From: Ferrovibrio sp.
Lineage (GTDB): Bacteria; Pseudomonadota; Alphaproteobacteria; Ferrovibrionales; Ferrovibrionaceae
Length of the DNA: 64,000 nucleotides
NCBI GenBank assembly: GCA_017991315.1
Contig: JAGOQS010000002.1
Location: 310,001 to 374,000, forward strand
Direction of reading: 5' to 3'
Below, piece by piece: positions 8,297 to 17,171 of the stretch; the stretch's first letter is position 1; every line of letters starts with the position of its first letter. The position numbers were made by a program, and so were the translations under genes. The notes below the pieces were generated by a model. It worked only from the letters and a program-made list of their open reading frames with translations, made no database searches and was not told the DNA's origin.

Positions 8297-9397
8297 ATGG
8301 GTTTCAAATGCGGCATCGTCGGCCTGCCCAATGTCGGCAAGTCGACTCTCTTCAACGCCCTGACGCAGACCGCCGCCGCGCAGGCCGCGAATTACCCGTT
8401 CTGCACGATTGAGCCGAATACCGGCCTGGTCGGCGTGCCCGATGACCGCCTGGACGTGCTGGCCAAGATCGCCAATTCGCAGAAGATCATCCCGACGCAG
8501 TTGAGCTTCGTTGATATCGCCGGCCTGGTGCGCGGCGCCTCCAAGGGCGAAGGCCTGGGCAACCAGTTCCTCGCCCATATCCGCGAAGTGGATGCGATCT
8601 GCCATGTGCTGCGCTGCTTCGAGGATGGCGACATCACCCATGTCGAAGGCCGCGTCGATCCGGTGGCCGATGCCGAAACCGTCGAGACCGAGCTGATGCT
8701 GGCCGATCTCGACAGCCTGGAGAAGCGCGTCGACGGCCTGACCAAGAAGGCGAAGCAGGGCGACGAGGATTCCAAGGCACGCGTGGCGCTGATCGAGCGC
8801 ATCCTGGTGGCGTTGCGAGACGGCAAGCCGGCGCGCAGCGTGCAGCCGGCCGATGATGAGAAGAAGATCTACAAGGAATTGATGCTGCTGACCTCGAAGC
8901 CAGTGCTGTATGTCTGCAATGTCGAGGAAGCCGCCGCTGCCGAGGGTAATGCTTTCTCTGCCCGCGTGAAGGCCATGGCCGACAAGCAGGGTGCGGGCTG
9001 CGTGGTGATTTCCGCCGCCATCGAGGCCGAAGTCGCGCAGCTTGATTCGGATGAAGAGAAGCAGGCTTTCCTCGGCGATCTCGGCTTGGCTGAAACCGGC
9101 CTCGCCCGCGTGATCAAGGCCGGTTACGCGCTGCTCGAACTGCTCACCTTCTTCACCGTCGGCCCGAAGGAAGCCCGCGCCTGGACGGTGCGCAAGGGCG
9201 CCAAGGCGCCGGAAGCCGCCGGTGTAATCCACACCGATTTCGAGAAAGGCTTCATCCGCGCCGAGACCATCGCCTATGGCGATTACGTCGCCGGCAAGGG
9301 CGAGGCCGGTGCCCGCGAGGCCGGCAAGATGCGGCTGGAAGGCAAGGAATACATCGTGCAAGATGGCGATGTGTTCCATTTCCGCTTCAATGCCTGA
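8297..9397 (+). CDS. ychF: Redox-regulated ATPase YchF (OBG-like)
   Basis: The protein is a universally conserved P-loop NTPase of the Obg group that prefers ATP and binds ribosomes. Seen are the P-loop GLPNVGKST at residues 9-17, the switch II DIAGLVRGASKGEGLGNQFL, the coiled-coil insertion about residues 125-200, and the C-terminal TGS domain (LLTFFTVGPKEARAWTV, HTDFEKGFIRAE). Length 366 matches the family. It is coupled to pth (1-base gap) and followed after 9 bases by the first MaoC gene. Confidence 0.97.
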   Translation: MGFKCGIVGLPNVGKSTLFNALTQTAAAQAANYPFCTIEPNTGLVGVPDDRLDVLAKIANSQKIIPTQLSFVDIAGLVRGASKGEGLGNQFLAHIREVDAICHVLRCFEDGDITHVEGRVDPVADAETVETELMLADLDSLEKRVDGLTKKAKQGDEDSKARVALIERILVALRDGKPARSVQPADDEKKIYKELMLLTSKPVLYVCNVEEAAAAEGNAFSARVKAMADKQGAGCVVISAAIEAEVAQLDSDEEKQAFLGDLGLAETGLARVIKAGYALLELLTFFTVGPKEARAWTVRKGAKAPEAAGVIHTDFEKGFIRAETIAYGDYVAGKGEAGAREAGKMRLEGKEYIVQDGDVFHFRFNA

Positions 9398-9406
9398 GAG
9401 TAGAGC

Positions 9407-9874
9407 ATGCGCACATTCGACGACTTCACTGTCGGCGAGGTGACCGAATTCCCGCCGCGTACCGTGAGCGAGGAAGAGATCATCGCCTTCGCCAGGGAAT
9501 ACGATCCGCAACCCTTCCATATCGACCGCGAGGCGGCGGCCAAGACGCCCTATGGCGGCATCATCGCCTCGGGCTGGCACACCGCCGGCCTGATGATGCG
9601 CATGATGGTGGACAACATCCTGGAAGGTTCCACCTCCATGGGCTCGCCGGGCATCGATGAATTGCGCTGGGTCCGCCCGGTGCGGCCGGGCGACACGCTG
9701 CATCTGCGCGGCATCGTGACGGCGGTGAAGCCGTCGCAATCCAAGCCCGACCGTGGCGTGATCTCGACACTCTATGAAATGCGCAATCAGAACGGCGAGA
9801 TGGTGCTGACCATGCGCGGCAAGGGCATGTATGGCCGCCGCAAGCCAGCCGCTGCCAATATGGCGGAGGGTTGA
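9407..9874 (+). CDS. MaoC-type hotdog hydratase/dehydratase (first of two)
   Basis: A 155-residue single-hotdog protein of the MaoC/(R)-enoyl-CoA hydratase family. It carries the hydratase motif: FAREYDPQPFHID followed by GGIIASGWHTAGLMMRMM, where the aspartate and histidine are the expected catalytic pair. The acyl substrate cannot be told from sequence. It reads on from ychF with 9 bases between, and overlaps the region of its paralogue at 9877. The two share the FDPQPFHID and ASGWHTA blocks and LGSPG-type downstream segments, so they arose by tandem duplication and may form a heterodimer. Confidence 0.88.
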   Translation: MRTFDDFTVGEVTEFPPRTVSEEEIIAFAREYDPQPFHIDREAAAKTPYGGIIASGWHTAGLMMRMMVDNILEGSTSMGSPGIDELRWVRPVRPGDTLHLRGIVTAVKPSQSKPDRGVISTLYEMRNQNGEMVLTMRGKGMYGRRKPAAANMAEG

Positions 9875-9876
9875 GC

Positions 9877-10326
9877 ATGCAGTATTTCGAGGATGTCGAA
9901 ATCGGCAAGCCGCGCGATACCGGCAGTTATACCTTCACCCAGGACGCCATCATCCGCTTCGCCCGGCAATTCGACCCGCAGCCCTTCCACATCGACCCGG
10001 AGGCAGCGAAGAGTTCGAATTTCGGCCAGCTCGTCGCGTCCGGCTGGCACACGGCCTCGACGGTGATGCGGCTGATCGTCGATTCCGCCGTCAATGTCGA
10101 AGCCAGCCTTGGCTCGCCGGGCTTCGATGACCTGACCTGGAAGAAGCCGGTGCGACCGGGCGACACCATCCGCGCCCGCCTCACCTGCCAGGAAAAGACG
10201 CCATCGAAAAGCCGCCCCGGCATCGGCTCGGGCCGCTTCCTGATCGAGGTGTTCAATCAGGATAACGAACTGATCATGACCATGATCAGCATCGGCCTGA
10301 TGCGGTTCCGCAACCCGCCCGCCTGA
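9877..10326 (+). CDS. MaoC-type hotdog hydratase/dehydratase (second of two)
   Basis: The 149-residue paralogue of the preceding gene has the same catalytic blocks, FARQFDPQPFHIDPEAA and VASGWHTASTVMRL. I start it at ATG 9877, which follows a GGAGGG ribosome site, rather than the TTG 6 bases earlier that overlaps the previous stop. Two-base spacing from the first paralogue implies cotranslation. The gene converges on the DHDPS-like gene with only 5 bases between stops. Function as an enoyl-CoA hydratase is a family-level inference. Confidence 0.88.
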   Translation: MQYFEDVEIGKPRDTGSYTFTQDAIIRFARQFDPQPFHIDPEAAKSSNFGQLVASGWHTASTVMRLIVDSAVNVEASLGSPGFDDLTWKKPVRPGDTIRARLTCQEKTPSKSRPGIGSGRFLIEVFNQDNELIMTMISIGLMRFRNPPA

Positions 10327-10331
10327 ATTCC

Positions 10332-11273
10332 CTACTCCGCCGCGCGCGCCGCGCCGAGTTCCTCGTTCCAGGCTCTGAGCGCCCGTGCTGCCGGCGCCAC
10401 GCGGGCGGCCTCCGCCTCGTTCAGGCCGGTGAGCATCGGCAGCATCGGCCCGGTATCGGCAACGCCGCCGAGCGACACCGCATCATGCAGCACGCGGATC
10501 GGGTTGATCTCATCGCGCAGATCCTCCAGCGGCATGAACTGCGCCCGCAATGCTTCGGCAGCGGCATCGTCGCCGCGCTGGATCGCCTTGAGCATCGCCA
10601 TCGAGCCGCGCGGGCTGAGGCAGACCGAACCGGAGGTGAAGCTGGCCAGGCCGAAATGCCGCAGATGCTGAATCGCCGGCCGCTCGCCGATGCCGCTCAC
10701 CACCTTCGACTTGTCGACCTGCTGCAGGATCGCGCGGAGGTAATTGTCGTTCAGCGTATCGGCGCGCACCACGGCGTATTTCACCGAGACCAGCAGGCCG
10801 TCGCGGTCGAGCCGGGCAAGTTCGGCCGGATCGATATAGTTATCCGACTTGATATAGACCACGATCGGCTTGGCTAACGCCTCGGCGGCACGCCGCAGCG
10901 CTATCGCGACACCGGCCGGGGTCATCGGAAAGGTCATCGGCAAGGCCATGGCGGTGGGCAGCCGGCGTGGACGCAGCATCTTCGCCTGGTCGATCAGCCG
11001 GCCATAGTCCGGGCCGAAGGACGGCAGCAGCCAGGTATCGGGTCCCGCCGTCGCTTCCAGGAAGTCCAGCACGCGCTCATATTCGCTTAAACCGATATTG
11101 TAGAAATTGGCATTGCCGCCATACATCAGGGTGCGCACGCCACCGGCTTCCAGATGCCGGATCAGGGCCGCATTGGCGGCCTCGTTGAGGCTGAAATCGC
11201 CATGCCGTGCCAGCGGCGGTACCGCAATCACCGAGCGGCTGAGGTCGGCGGGCGTCACCGGGCTCGTTTTCAT
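10332..11273 (-). CDS. Dihydrodipicolinate synthase/N-acetylneuraminate lyase superfamily aldolase
   Basis: A 313-residue (beta/alpha)8 barrel of the DapA/NanA superfamily. The Schiff-base lysine is K165 in LLVSVKYAVVR, and the tyrosine of the catalytic relay is probably Y140 in IVVYIKSDNY. The usual DapA motif GTTGE is replaced by MYGGNANFYN, so it is unlikely to be the lysine-pathway DapA and more likely acts on another 2-keto acid. It stands alone on the minus strand, divergent from the TPR-methyltransferase gene. Substrate unknown. Confidence 0.8.
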   Translation of the reverse strand: MKTSPVTPADLSRSVIAVPPLARHGDFSLNEAANAALIRHLEAGGVRTLMYGGNANFYNIGLSEYERVLDFLEATAGPDTWLLPSFGPDYGRLIDQAKMLRPRRLPTAMALPMTFPMTPAGVAIALRRAAEALAKPIVVYIKSDNYIDPAELARLDRDGLLVSVKYAVVRADTLNDNYLRAILQQVDKSKVVSGIGERPAIQHLRHFGLASFTSGSVCLSPRGSMAMLKAIQRGDDAAAEALRAQFMPLEDLRDEINPIRVLHDAVSLGGVADTGPMLPMLTGLNEAEAARVAPAARALRAWNEELGAARAAE

Positions 11274-11344
11274 TTCGTTTACTCCCCATGGGCGATACTA
11301 TTGGCTTCAGGCTAGCCCTTCGCCCCTTATCGTTGCAAAGCAAA

Positions 11345-13471
11345 ATGCCACTTCCCTCGCCCGAATCCCTCGCCGCCAAGGCCCATCTGCTGCCGCTGCT
11401 GAAGGCCGCCCTCAAGGCCGTGAACGAGCAGCGCCACGAGGAAGCGGAAAGGCTGATCGCGTCGATCCTGGAGCAGGAACCCGGCATGGCCGATGCGGTG
11501 CATGCCCGTGCCCATATCGCGCTGGCCCGCGGCGATCTGGCCAAGGCGGAAGAATTGGCGCGCCAGGCCATCGCCCTGGATTTCCATTACGAGGATTATC
11601 ACATCACGCTGGCCCAGGCCCTGCTCGGTCAGGGCGATGCCGAAGGCGCCAAGCAGAGCGTCGGCGCGGCGCTTGGCCTCAACAATGCCAGCCCCGAGGC
11701 CTACATGATGCTGGCTGATGTGTATAAGCACCAGAACGACCTGGAAAGTGCGCGCGGCGCGCTGCGCATGGGCAAGCAGCATAATCCGAACAATGCCGAA
11801 ATCCGCTTCCGCCTCGGCACCATTGAAAGCGCGCTGGGCAGTCCGAACACGGCGCTGACTTACTATCAGCAGGCACTGCAGCTACGACCGGAGCAGCCGC
11901 TCTACCGCATCTTCTATGCCCGCAGCCTGCGCAAATGGCATCTCAAGCAGCCGAACCCGGCATTGCTCGCCACGGTGATGCCGCTGATCGGCAAGCCCGG
12001 CGTGTCGCCACGCGACCTCACCGGCATCGTCGAGGGCACGCTGCTGCTCGATAGCGGCATCCAGTCGCTGCTCGGCGTGAAGGAGCAATTGCCGAAAATC
12101 ATCGCCCGGCTGATGGATTCACCGCAATTCCCCAAGCTGGGCGACAATACCGTGCTGCTGCAATGGCTGCGCTATGGCGAGGTGGTGAACCCTGACCTCG
12201 AGATCCTGTGCGCTGTATTGCGGCGCGGTGCCTTGTGGCTGGCGCTGGCCAAACCCGAGGCGCTGGCGCCCCACGCGGTGTGGCTCGACGCTTTGGCGGC
12301 GCGCAACTTCCATGCCGATTACCTGGACCCGGAGACGGCGGCGGAACGCGAACGCCTGGCACTGCTGGATCAGCAGATCAGCGCCGTTGTCGCCGCGGGA
12401 CAATTGCCCGGTGCCAGCCTGCTGGCGCTGTATGCCTGCTATCGCCCGATCTACCGCCGCGCCGATGCCGCCGCCCTGGCGGCTTTGCGCTGGCCGGGGG
12501 TAATCAGCGAATTGCGCCGCGTGCAGCTCGACGAGCCCCTCTATGAGCGCGAGCTTGCCGCCAGCATGCCGAACGCAACGCCGATCGAGGATGCCACCAG
12601 CCAGTTCGTGCGCGAGATGTATGAGGAAAGCCCCTTCCCGCGCTGGAACCAGCCGATCATCGGCTTCAATGCCTCGGTCGGACAGGTCATTCGTTCAGTG
12701 CTGCCATTACGGCGCTTGCCTGGCATCAGCGTCGACCGGCCGGATGTGCTGGTTGCCGGCTGCGGCACCGGCCAGCATGCCATTCTTGCCGCCACCAACT
12801 ATGGCAATTCCCAGGTGCTGGCGGTGGACCTGAGCCGCGCCAGCCTCGCCTATGGCAAGCGCAAGACCGAGGAGCTCGGCTACAAGAATATCGAATTCGC
12901 CCAGGCCGACATTCTCAAGCTGGGGCAATTGTCGCGGCGTTTCGACATCATTGAATCCTTCGGTGTGCTGCATCACATGCGCGACCCGCTGGCCGGCCTG
13001 AAGCAGCTCGCCATGCTGCTCAAGCCCGATGGCTACATGATGCTGGGGCTCTATAGCGAAGTCGCCCGCCGCGATGTGGTGCTGTCGCGCCAGCTCATCG
13101 CCAAGCATGGCTATGCCGATACGCCCGACGACATCCGCCGCTTCCGCATCGACCTGCCGCAGCTTGACGCCGAACTCTATGCGCGCCTGCGCAAATCGCC
13201 GGCCTTCTACAACCTGCCCGATTTCCGCGACCTGGTGTTCCATCGCCAGGAGCATCGCTACTATCCGGAACAGCTCGGCGACCTGGCGCGCGATGCCGGG
13301 CTGCGTTTCCTCGGCTTCGATTTCACCGATCAGAATATCCTGCGCGACTATCTGGCGGATTACCCCGACGATCCCCAGGCGGTGAATCTCAGCCACTGGG
13401 CCGAGTATGAGCGCCGGCACCCCAACCTGTTCGCCAACTGCTTCCGCTTCTGGCTCGACAAGCGGGGCTAG
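11345..13471 (+). CDS. TPR-repeat protein fused to a class I SAM methyltransferase (first paralogue)
   Basis: The roughly 708-residue protein has tetratricopeptide-like helical repeats over about residues 15-200 (ARAHIALARGDLAKAEELAR, PEAYMMLADVYKHQNDLESAR), a helical middle, and a Rossmann methyltransferase from about residue 440. SAM motif I is VLVAGCGTGQHAILA near residue 467, with FGVLHHMRDPLAGLKQL and LKPDGYMMLGLYSE downstream. A conserved VREMYEESPFPRWNQP block precedes the catalytic domain. I prefer ATG 11345 to ATG 11288 because the latter would leave only 14 bp from the divergent gene. No signal peptide. The methyl acceptor is unknown; a protein target selected by the TPRs is a guess. 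Confidence 0.85.
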   Translation: MPLPSPESLAAKAHLLPLLKAALKAVNEQRHEEAERLIASILEQEPGMADAVHARAHIALARGDLAKAEELARQAIALDFHYEDYHITLAQALLGQGDAEGAKQSVGAALGLNNASPEAYMMLADVYKHQNDLESARGALRMGKQHNPNNAEIRFRLGTIESALGSPNTALTYYQQALQLRPEQPLYRIFYARSLRKWHLKQPNPALLATVMPLIGKPGVSPRDLTGIVEGTLLLDSGIQSLLGVKEQLPKIIARLMDSPQFPKLGDNTVLLQWLRYGEVVNPDLEILCAVLRRGALWLALAKPEALAPHAVWLDALAARNFHADYLDPETAAERERLALLDQQISAVVAAGQLPGASLLALYACYRPIYRRADAAALAALRWPGVISELRRVQLDEPLYERELAASMPNATPIEDATSQFVREMYEESPFPRWNQPIIGFNASVGQVIRSVLPLRRLPGISVDRPDVLVAGCGTGQHAILAATNYGNSQVLAVDLSRASLAYGKRKTEELGYKNIEFAQADILKLGQLSRRFDIIESFGVLHHMRDPLAGLKQLAMLLKPDGYMMLGLYSEVARRDVVLSRQLIAKHGYADTPDDIRRFRIDLPQLDAELYARLRKSPAFYNLPDFRDLVFHRQEHRYYPEQLGDLARDAGLRFLGFDFTDQNILRDYLADYPDDPQAVNLSHWAEYERRHPNLFANCFRFWLDKRG

Positions 13472-13486
13472 CGGCGGCATCGAGCA

Positions 13487-15502
13487 ATGCCAGACTCCGA
13501 CGACCAGCCATCCGATCTCGCCCGGCTGCAGGCTGCTGCCGAAGTCGCGGCCCAGAGCGGCGATCTCGCCCAGGCAATGGCCCTGGCCCAACGCGTCATC
13601 GCCATCGATTTCCGTCAGCCGGTCAGCCATATCACGCTCGGCCAGGTGTATCTGGCGCAGGGTGAGCTTGCCGCCGCGCATCAGAGCTTCGGCACCGCCC
13701 TGGTGCTGGATCAGACGCTGATCGACGCGCATCTCGGCCTGATCCGCACCAGCATCATCGGCGGTGATCTCACGACCGCGCAAGCCTTGCTGGCCAATGC
13801 CCTGCAGTTGGCGCCAAACCATGGCGAACTGCGTTTCCAGGCCGGCCTGCTGCTGCAGCGGCTGCGCAATCCGGCTGCCGCTGTGCAGAATTTCGCCCTC
13901 GCGCTTCGCGCCGCTCCAGACAGCCCGCGCTATCGCTCGGCCTTTGCCTCGTCGCTGCAGGGCATGCAGGTAGCAAAGCCGGAGCCTGGCCTGACCGCGC
14001 TGATCCTGCCGCTGCTGGGCCAGCCCGGCATCGATCCGCGCTGGGTCGCCGGCATCGTCGAGACCTCGCTGCTGCATGAGCCGCAGCTTGCCGCCCTGCT
14101 AACCGCTGACGATATCGCCCCGGCTGATCTGGCCCGGCAACTTGAAACAGATGATTTCCCCTCCTTGCAGGACAACCCGCTGCTGCTCGCCTGGCTGCAG
14201 CATGGTTTCACCGCCGAACCGCGGCTAGAACGCCTCTATACGGCCCTGCGCCGCGCTGCCCTGCCGCTGGCGGTCCGCAGCCCTGAAGCATTGACGCGGC
14301 ATCGCCACTGGCTGGCGGCACTGGCCTTGCGTAACTTCCTCGCCGAATATGTCGATGCCGAAAGCACCGAGGAATTGGCGCTGCTCGCCCAACTCGATGC
14401 GCTGATCGTCGCCGATATTGCCGCCGATCAGCTGCCCGCACCTGAACGGCTGGTGCTTTACGGCTGCTATCGGCCGCTCGGCAGCCGCACCGATGCTGAA
14501 CGGCTGGCGGGCTTCGCGTGGCCGGCTGCGCTCGCCGAGCTGAAACGCCGTCAGCTTGACGAACCCTTGAGCGAGCGCCGCACCGCCGCCGAATTGCCGG
14601 CCTTTACTGCCATCGACGACGCGGTGAGCCAAATAGTGCGGGAAATGTATGAGCAGAGTCCGTTCCCGCGCTGGGACCAGCCGATGCTGCCGCCGAGCCA
14701 GACCGTAGAGATGCGGCTGCGCACCGCGCTACCACGCGCCAAACTGCCACCGTTGCGCATCGAGGCGCCACGTGTGCTGATCGCTGGTTGCGGCACCGGC
14801 CTGCAGGCGATCATTGCCGCGCTGGCCTATCATCGCAGCGATGTGTTGGCGCTGGATCTGAGCCGCGCCAGCCTGGCCTATGGCAAGCGCAAGGCGGCTG
14901 AACTTGGTTTCAACACGATCCGCTTCGGCCAAGCCGACATTCTCAAGCTCGGCCAACTGACCGAGCGCTTCGATGTGATCGAATCCTTCGGCGTGCTGCA
15001 TCACCTGCAGGATCCCGCCGCCGGTCTGGCGCAACTCGTGCCCCTGCTCAAACCCGGCGGCGTCATGCTGCTGGGACTTTACAGCGAAGTAGCGCGGCGC
15101 GATGTGGTGGCGGCCCGCGATCTCATCGCGCGCCATGGCTTTGGCGATACGCCAGCGGAAATCCGCCGCTTCCGCGCCGAGGTCGAACAGTTGGATCCCG
15201 CTCTCGGCGGCCGGCTGAAACGCTTCTCCGCCTTCCGCGCCATGAGCGACCTGCGCGACCTGGTATTCCATCGCCAGGAGCATCGCTACACGCCAGAGCA
15301 GCTTGGCGTCCTGATCGCTGGCTCCGGCCTGCGTTTCCTCGGCTTTGACCTGGAGCAGCCAGGCATGCTAGAGGCATATGCCTCTGCCTACCCTGACGAT
15401 GCCGAATGTACCGACTTCGCCCATTGGGCCGAATTCGAGCAGCAGCATCCTTCACTATTCGCCAACTGCTTCCGCTTCTGGCTCTACAAGCCGCTGTCAT
15501 GA
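13487..15502 (+). CDS. TPR-repeat protein fused to a class I SAM methyltransferase (second paralogue)
   Basis: The 671-residue protein is collinear with its upstream neighbour: TPR-like repeats at about residues 10-190, the same VREMYEQSPFPRWDQP block, SAM motif I VLIAGCGTGLQAIIA near residue 429, then the nearly identical VLALDLSRASLAYGKRK and FGVLHHLQDPAAGLAQL. It also shares the C-terminal DLVFHRQEHRY segment. Fifteen bases separate the two genes and its TGA overlaps the azlC ATG, so all sit in one transcription unit. N-terminal repeats diverge more than the catalytic half, which suggests different partners with the same chemistry. Function otherwise unknown. Confidence 0.85.
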   Translation: MPDSDDQPSDLARLQAAAEVAAQSGDLAQAMALAQRVIAIDFRQPVSHITLGQVYLAQGELAAAHQSFGTALVLDQTLIDAHLGLIRTSIIGGDLTTAQALLANALQLAPNHGELRFQAGLLLQRLRNPAAAVQNFALALRAAPDSPRYRSAFASSLQGMQVAKPEPGLTALILPLLGQPGIDPRWVAGIVETSLLHEPQLAALLTADDIAPADLARQLETDDFPSLQDNPLLLAWLQHGFTAEPRLERLYTALRRAALPLAVRSPEALTRHRHWLAALALRNFLAEYVDAESTEELALLAQLDALIVADIAADQLPAPERLVLYGCYRPLGSRTDAERLAGFAWPAALAELKRRQLDEPLSERRTAAELPAFTAIDDAVSQIVREMYEQSPFPRWDQPMLPPSQTVEMRLRTALPRAKLPPLRIEAPRVLIAGCGTGLQAIIAALAYHRSDVLALDLSRASLAYGKRKAAELGFNTIRFGQADILKLGQLTERFDVIESFGVLHHLQDPAAGLAQLVPLLKPGGVMLLGLYSEVARRDVVAARDLIARHGFGDTPAEIRRFRAEVEQLDPALGGRLKRFSAFRAMSDLRDLVFHRQEHRYTPEQLGVLIAGSGLRFLGFDLEQPGMLEAYASAYPDDAECTDFAHWAEFEQQHPSLFANCFRFWLYKPLS

Positions 15503-16224
15503 CCACCACAACACCGCAATCCCTCCGGCTGACCTGGCGCGGCGCGCTGGAAGGCGCCCGCGTTTCCGCCGGCCTGGTGCCGGGCGTGTTCATCTATGCC
15601 GTGGCTTTCGGCGTGCTGGCGCGCACGGCGGAAACCGGCCTCACCGCCGCCTTCCTGATGAGCGCTCTGGTCTTCACCGGTTCCGGCCAGGTGGTGTCGC
15701 TGCAGCTCTGGCATGCGCCCTTCCCGATCCTGGCCATGCTGGCCACCATCTTCGCCATGAATGCGCGCTACGTGCTGATGAGCGCCTCGCTGCGCCCGGC
15801 CTTGGCCGGCATGCCGACGAGTCATGCCTATGCCAGCCTGTTCATGCTCGGCGACGGCAACTGGATCATGGCAATGCGCATGCATGCCCAGGGCAATCTG
15901 GAAGGCGGCTTCCTGTTCGGCAGCGGCGCGACGCAGTATCTGGTGTGGTGCGCCGGGACGGTGCTGGGCTATCTCGCAGGCAGCCTGCTCGGCTCGCCAA
16001 AATCCCTTGGCCTCGACTTCCTGCTTACCGCCTTCTGCACCGCCATGGCGGTGGCGATGTGGAAAGGCCGCGACGATGCCTGGCCGCTGCTGGTCGGCGG
16101 CGGCAGTGCCATCCTGGCGGCGCAGGTGATTCCGGGGCAGTGGTATATCGTGATCGGCGCCATCACCGGCAGCGTGTTCGGCGCCTTCTGGAAAACCCGC
16201 AAGCCGGCGTCAGCCGATGCCTGA
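15499..16224 (+). CDS. azlC: AzlC-family branched-chain amino acid exporter, large subunit
   Basis: The 241-residue inner-membrane protein is the large component of the AzlCD (LIV-E) exporter. Hydrophobic segments alternate with the family stretch GLVPGVFIYAVAFGVLA near residue 22, VFTGSGQVVSLQLW, and FAMNARYVLMSASLRP. The start is the ATG at 15499, overlapping the stop of the TPR-methyltransferase by four bases; the frame open upstream is not used. azlD overlaps its 3' end by 8 bases. Substrate (branched-chain amino acids) comes from family knowledge. Confidence 0.92.
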   Translation: MTTTTPQSLRLTWRGALEGARVSAGLVPGVFIYAVAFGVLARTAETGLTAAFLMSALVFTGSGQVVSLQLWHAPFPILAMLATIFAMNARYVLMSASLRPALAGMPTSHAYASLFMLGDGNWIMAMRMHAQGNLEGGFLFGSGATQYLVWCAGTVLGYLAGSLLGSPKSLGLDFLLTAFCTAMAVAMWKGRDDAWPLLVGGGSAILAAQVIPGQWYIVIGAITGSVFGAFWKTRKPASADA

Positions 16225-16543
16225 GGGAATGATACTTGGGCTGATTTCGACCGAAGCCCTGCTCGCCATCTTTGCCATGGCCGCGATGTCGTATTTCTGC
16301 CGCGCCAGCGGCTTCTGGATGATGCGCTTCGTCAAGCCGAGCCCCTGGGTGGAAGCCTGGCTGCAATCGATCCCGATGGCGATCATGGGCGCCATCCTGG
16401 CGCCGGTGGCGATCAAGGCCGGCTGGCCGGAAATCGGCGGCTTCGCCGCCGCCTTCCTCACCATGCGCTATACCGGCCGCGACATGGTCGGCGCGCTGGC
16501 CGGCGTCGCCGTGGTGGCGATCCTGCGCGCCGTATTGGGGTGA
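16217..16543 (+). CDS. azlD: AzlD-family branched-chain amino acid exporter, small subunit
   Basis: The 108-residue protein has three to four transmembrane helices and matches AzlD size and features: a central WLQSIPMAIMGAILAP segment, then AAFLTMRYTGRDMVGALAGV and a terminal VAILRAVLG. It overlaps azlC by 8 bases, the usual arrangement of this two-component exporter. A pair of REP-like hairpins follows its stop, where the gene converges on the thioesterase. Confidence 0.92.
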   Translation: MPEGMILGLISTEALLAIFAMAAMSYFCRASGFWMMRFVKPSPWVEAWLQSIPMAIMGAILAPVAIKAGWPEIGGFAAAFLTMRYTGRDMVGALAGVAVVAILRAVLG

Positions 16544-16567
16544 CTACCATTTCGGCCGGTGTTCAAA

Positions 16568-16597
16568 AAATGGGATTCCCGCCTACGCGGGAATGAC
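16568..16597 (-). repeat. REP-like hairpin element, unit A
   Basis: Read on the minus strand it is GTCA, a 7-base arm TTCCCGC, a 4-base loop, arm GCGGGAA and the tail TCCCATTT. The same 30-base design recurs at 30134, 53733 and 53764, each time between genes. It lies between the convergent azlD and thioesterase genes. Confidence 0.75.
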
Positions 16598-16612
16598 TCC
16601 AGTATTTTCTTC

Positions 16613-16690
16613 GTCACCCTCGCGCCGGCCCTTCGGGCCTGTGCGCCCACGAACGCTTTCAGCGTTCGCGCGCTTACAGGGGTCCCATTT
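16613..16690 (+). repeat. Expanded REP-like element, unit B
   Basis: It opens with GTCACCCTCGCG and closes with GGGGTCCCATTT, the same ends as the 30-base units, but the centre is enlarged to about 55 bases with nested small hairpins (GGCCCTTCGGGCC and GAACGCTTTCAGCGTTC). It is oriented opposite to unit A. Confidence 0.6.
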
Positions 16691-16700
16691 CAGTTCTCAA

Positions 16701-17138
16701 TCACACGCCCTTTGATGAAGCGTGGCCGGCGGCGGGGCCGAACAGCTTGAAGATGGCGTTGGCATTGTAGACCGGGGTATCGCCAGCGGTGAGTTCCACC
16801 GTGAGATAGCACAGCGAGCGCGTTGCCTTGACGATGCGTGGCCGTGCCTCCACCCAGGCACCCGGATTGGCCGAACTGAAGAAATTCGAGGTCATCGACA
16901 CCGTGGCGCAGACGCGGCCCAGATTGGCGATGATGTATTGCCCGCAGATCGTATCGGCGAAAGCGAACAGCACGCCGCCATGCATCACGCCGTTGACGTT
17001 GCCATGATGCTCCACGGTCTTGAAGCCGTAGACGAATTCATCGCCATTGCGGCGCAGGTAGAACGGGCCGATCAGGCCGACAAAGCCGCTCTTGATGGCC
17101 AGCAGATCGAAGCCCTGCGGCGGTACGAAATCATCCAT
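16701..17138 (-). CDS. PaaI/4HBT-family hotdog thioesterase
   Basis: The 145-residue protein belongs to the PaaI-type acyl-CoA thioesterases: HHGNVNGVMHGGVLFAFADT carries the HGG signature and catalytic aspartate, followed by VSMTSNFFSSANPGAWVEA. ATG 17138 gives MDDFVPP; a GTG 15 bases upstream is also open. It is probably cotranscribed with the dehydratase-like gene upstream on the same strand (34 bases between). Acyl substrate unknown. Confidence 0.85.
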   Translation of the reverse strand: MDDFVPPQGFDLLAIKSGFVGLIGPFYLRRNGDEFVYGFKTVEHHGNVNGVMHGGVLFAFADTICGQYIIANLGRVCATVSMTSNFFSSANPGAWVEARPRIVKATRSLCYLTVELTAGDTPVYNANAIFKLFGPAAGHASSKGV

Positions 17139-17171
17139 TGCCCCGTTACCCACTTATGGCCTGCTACCCGC

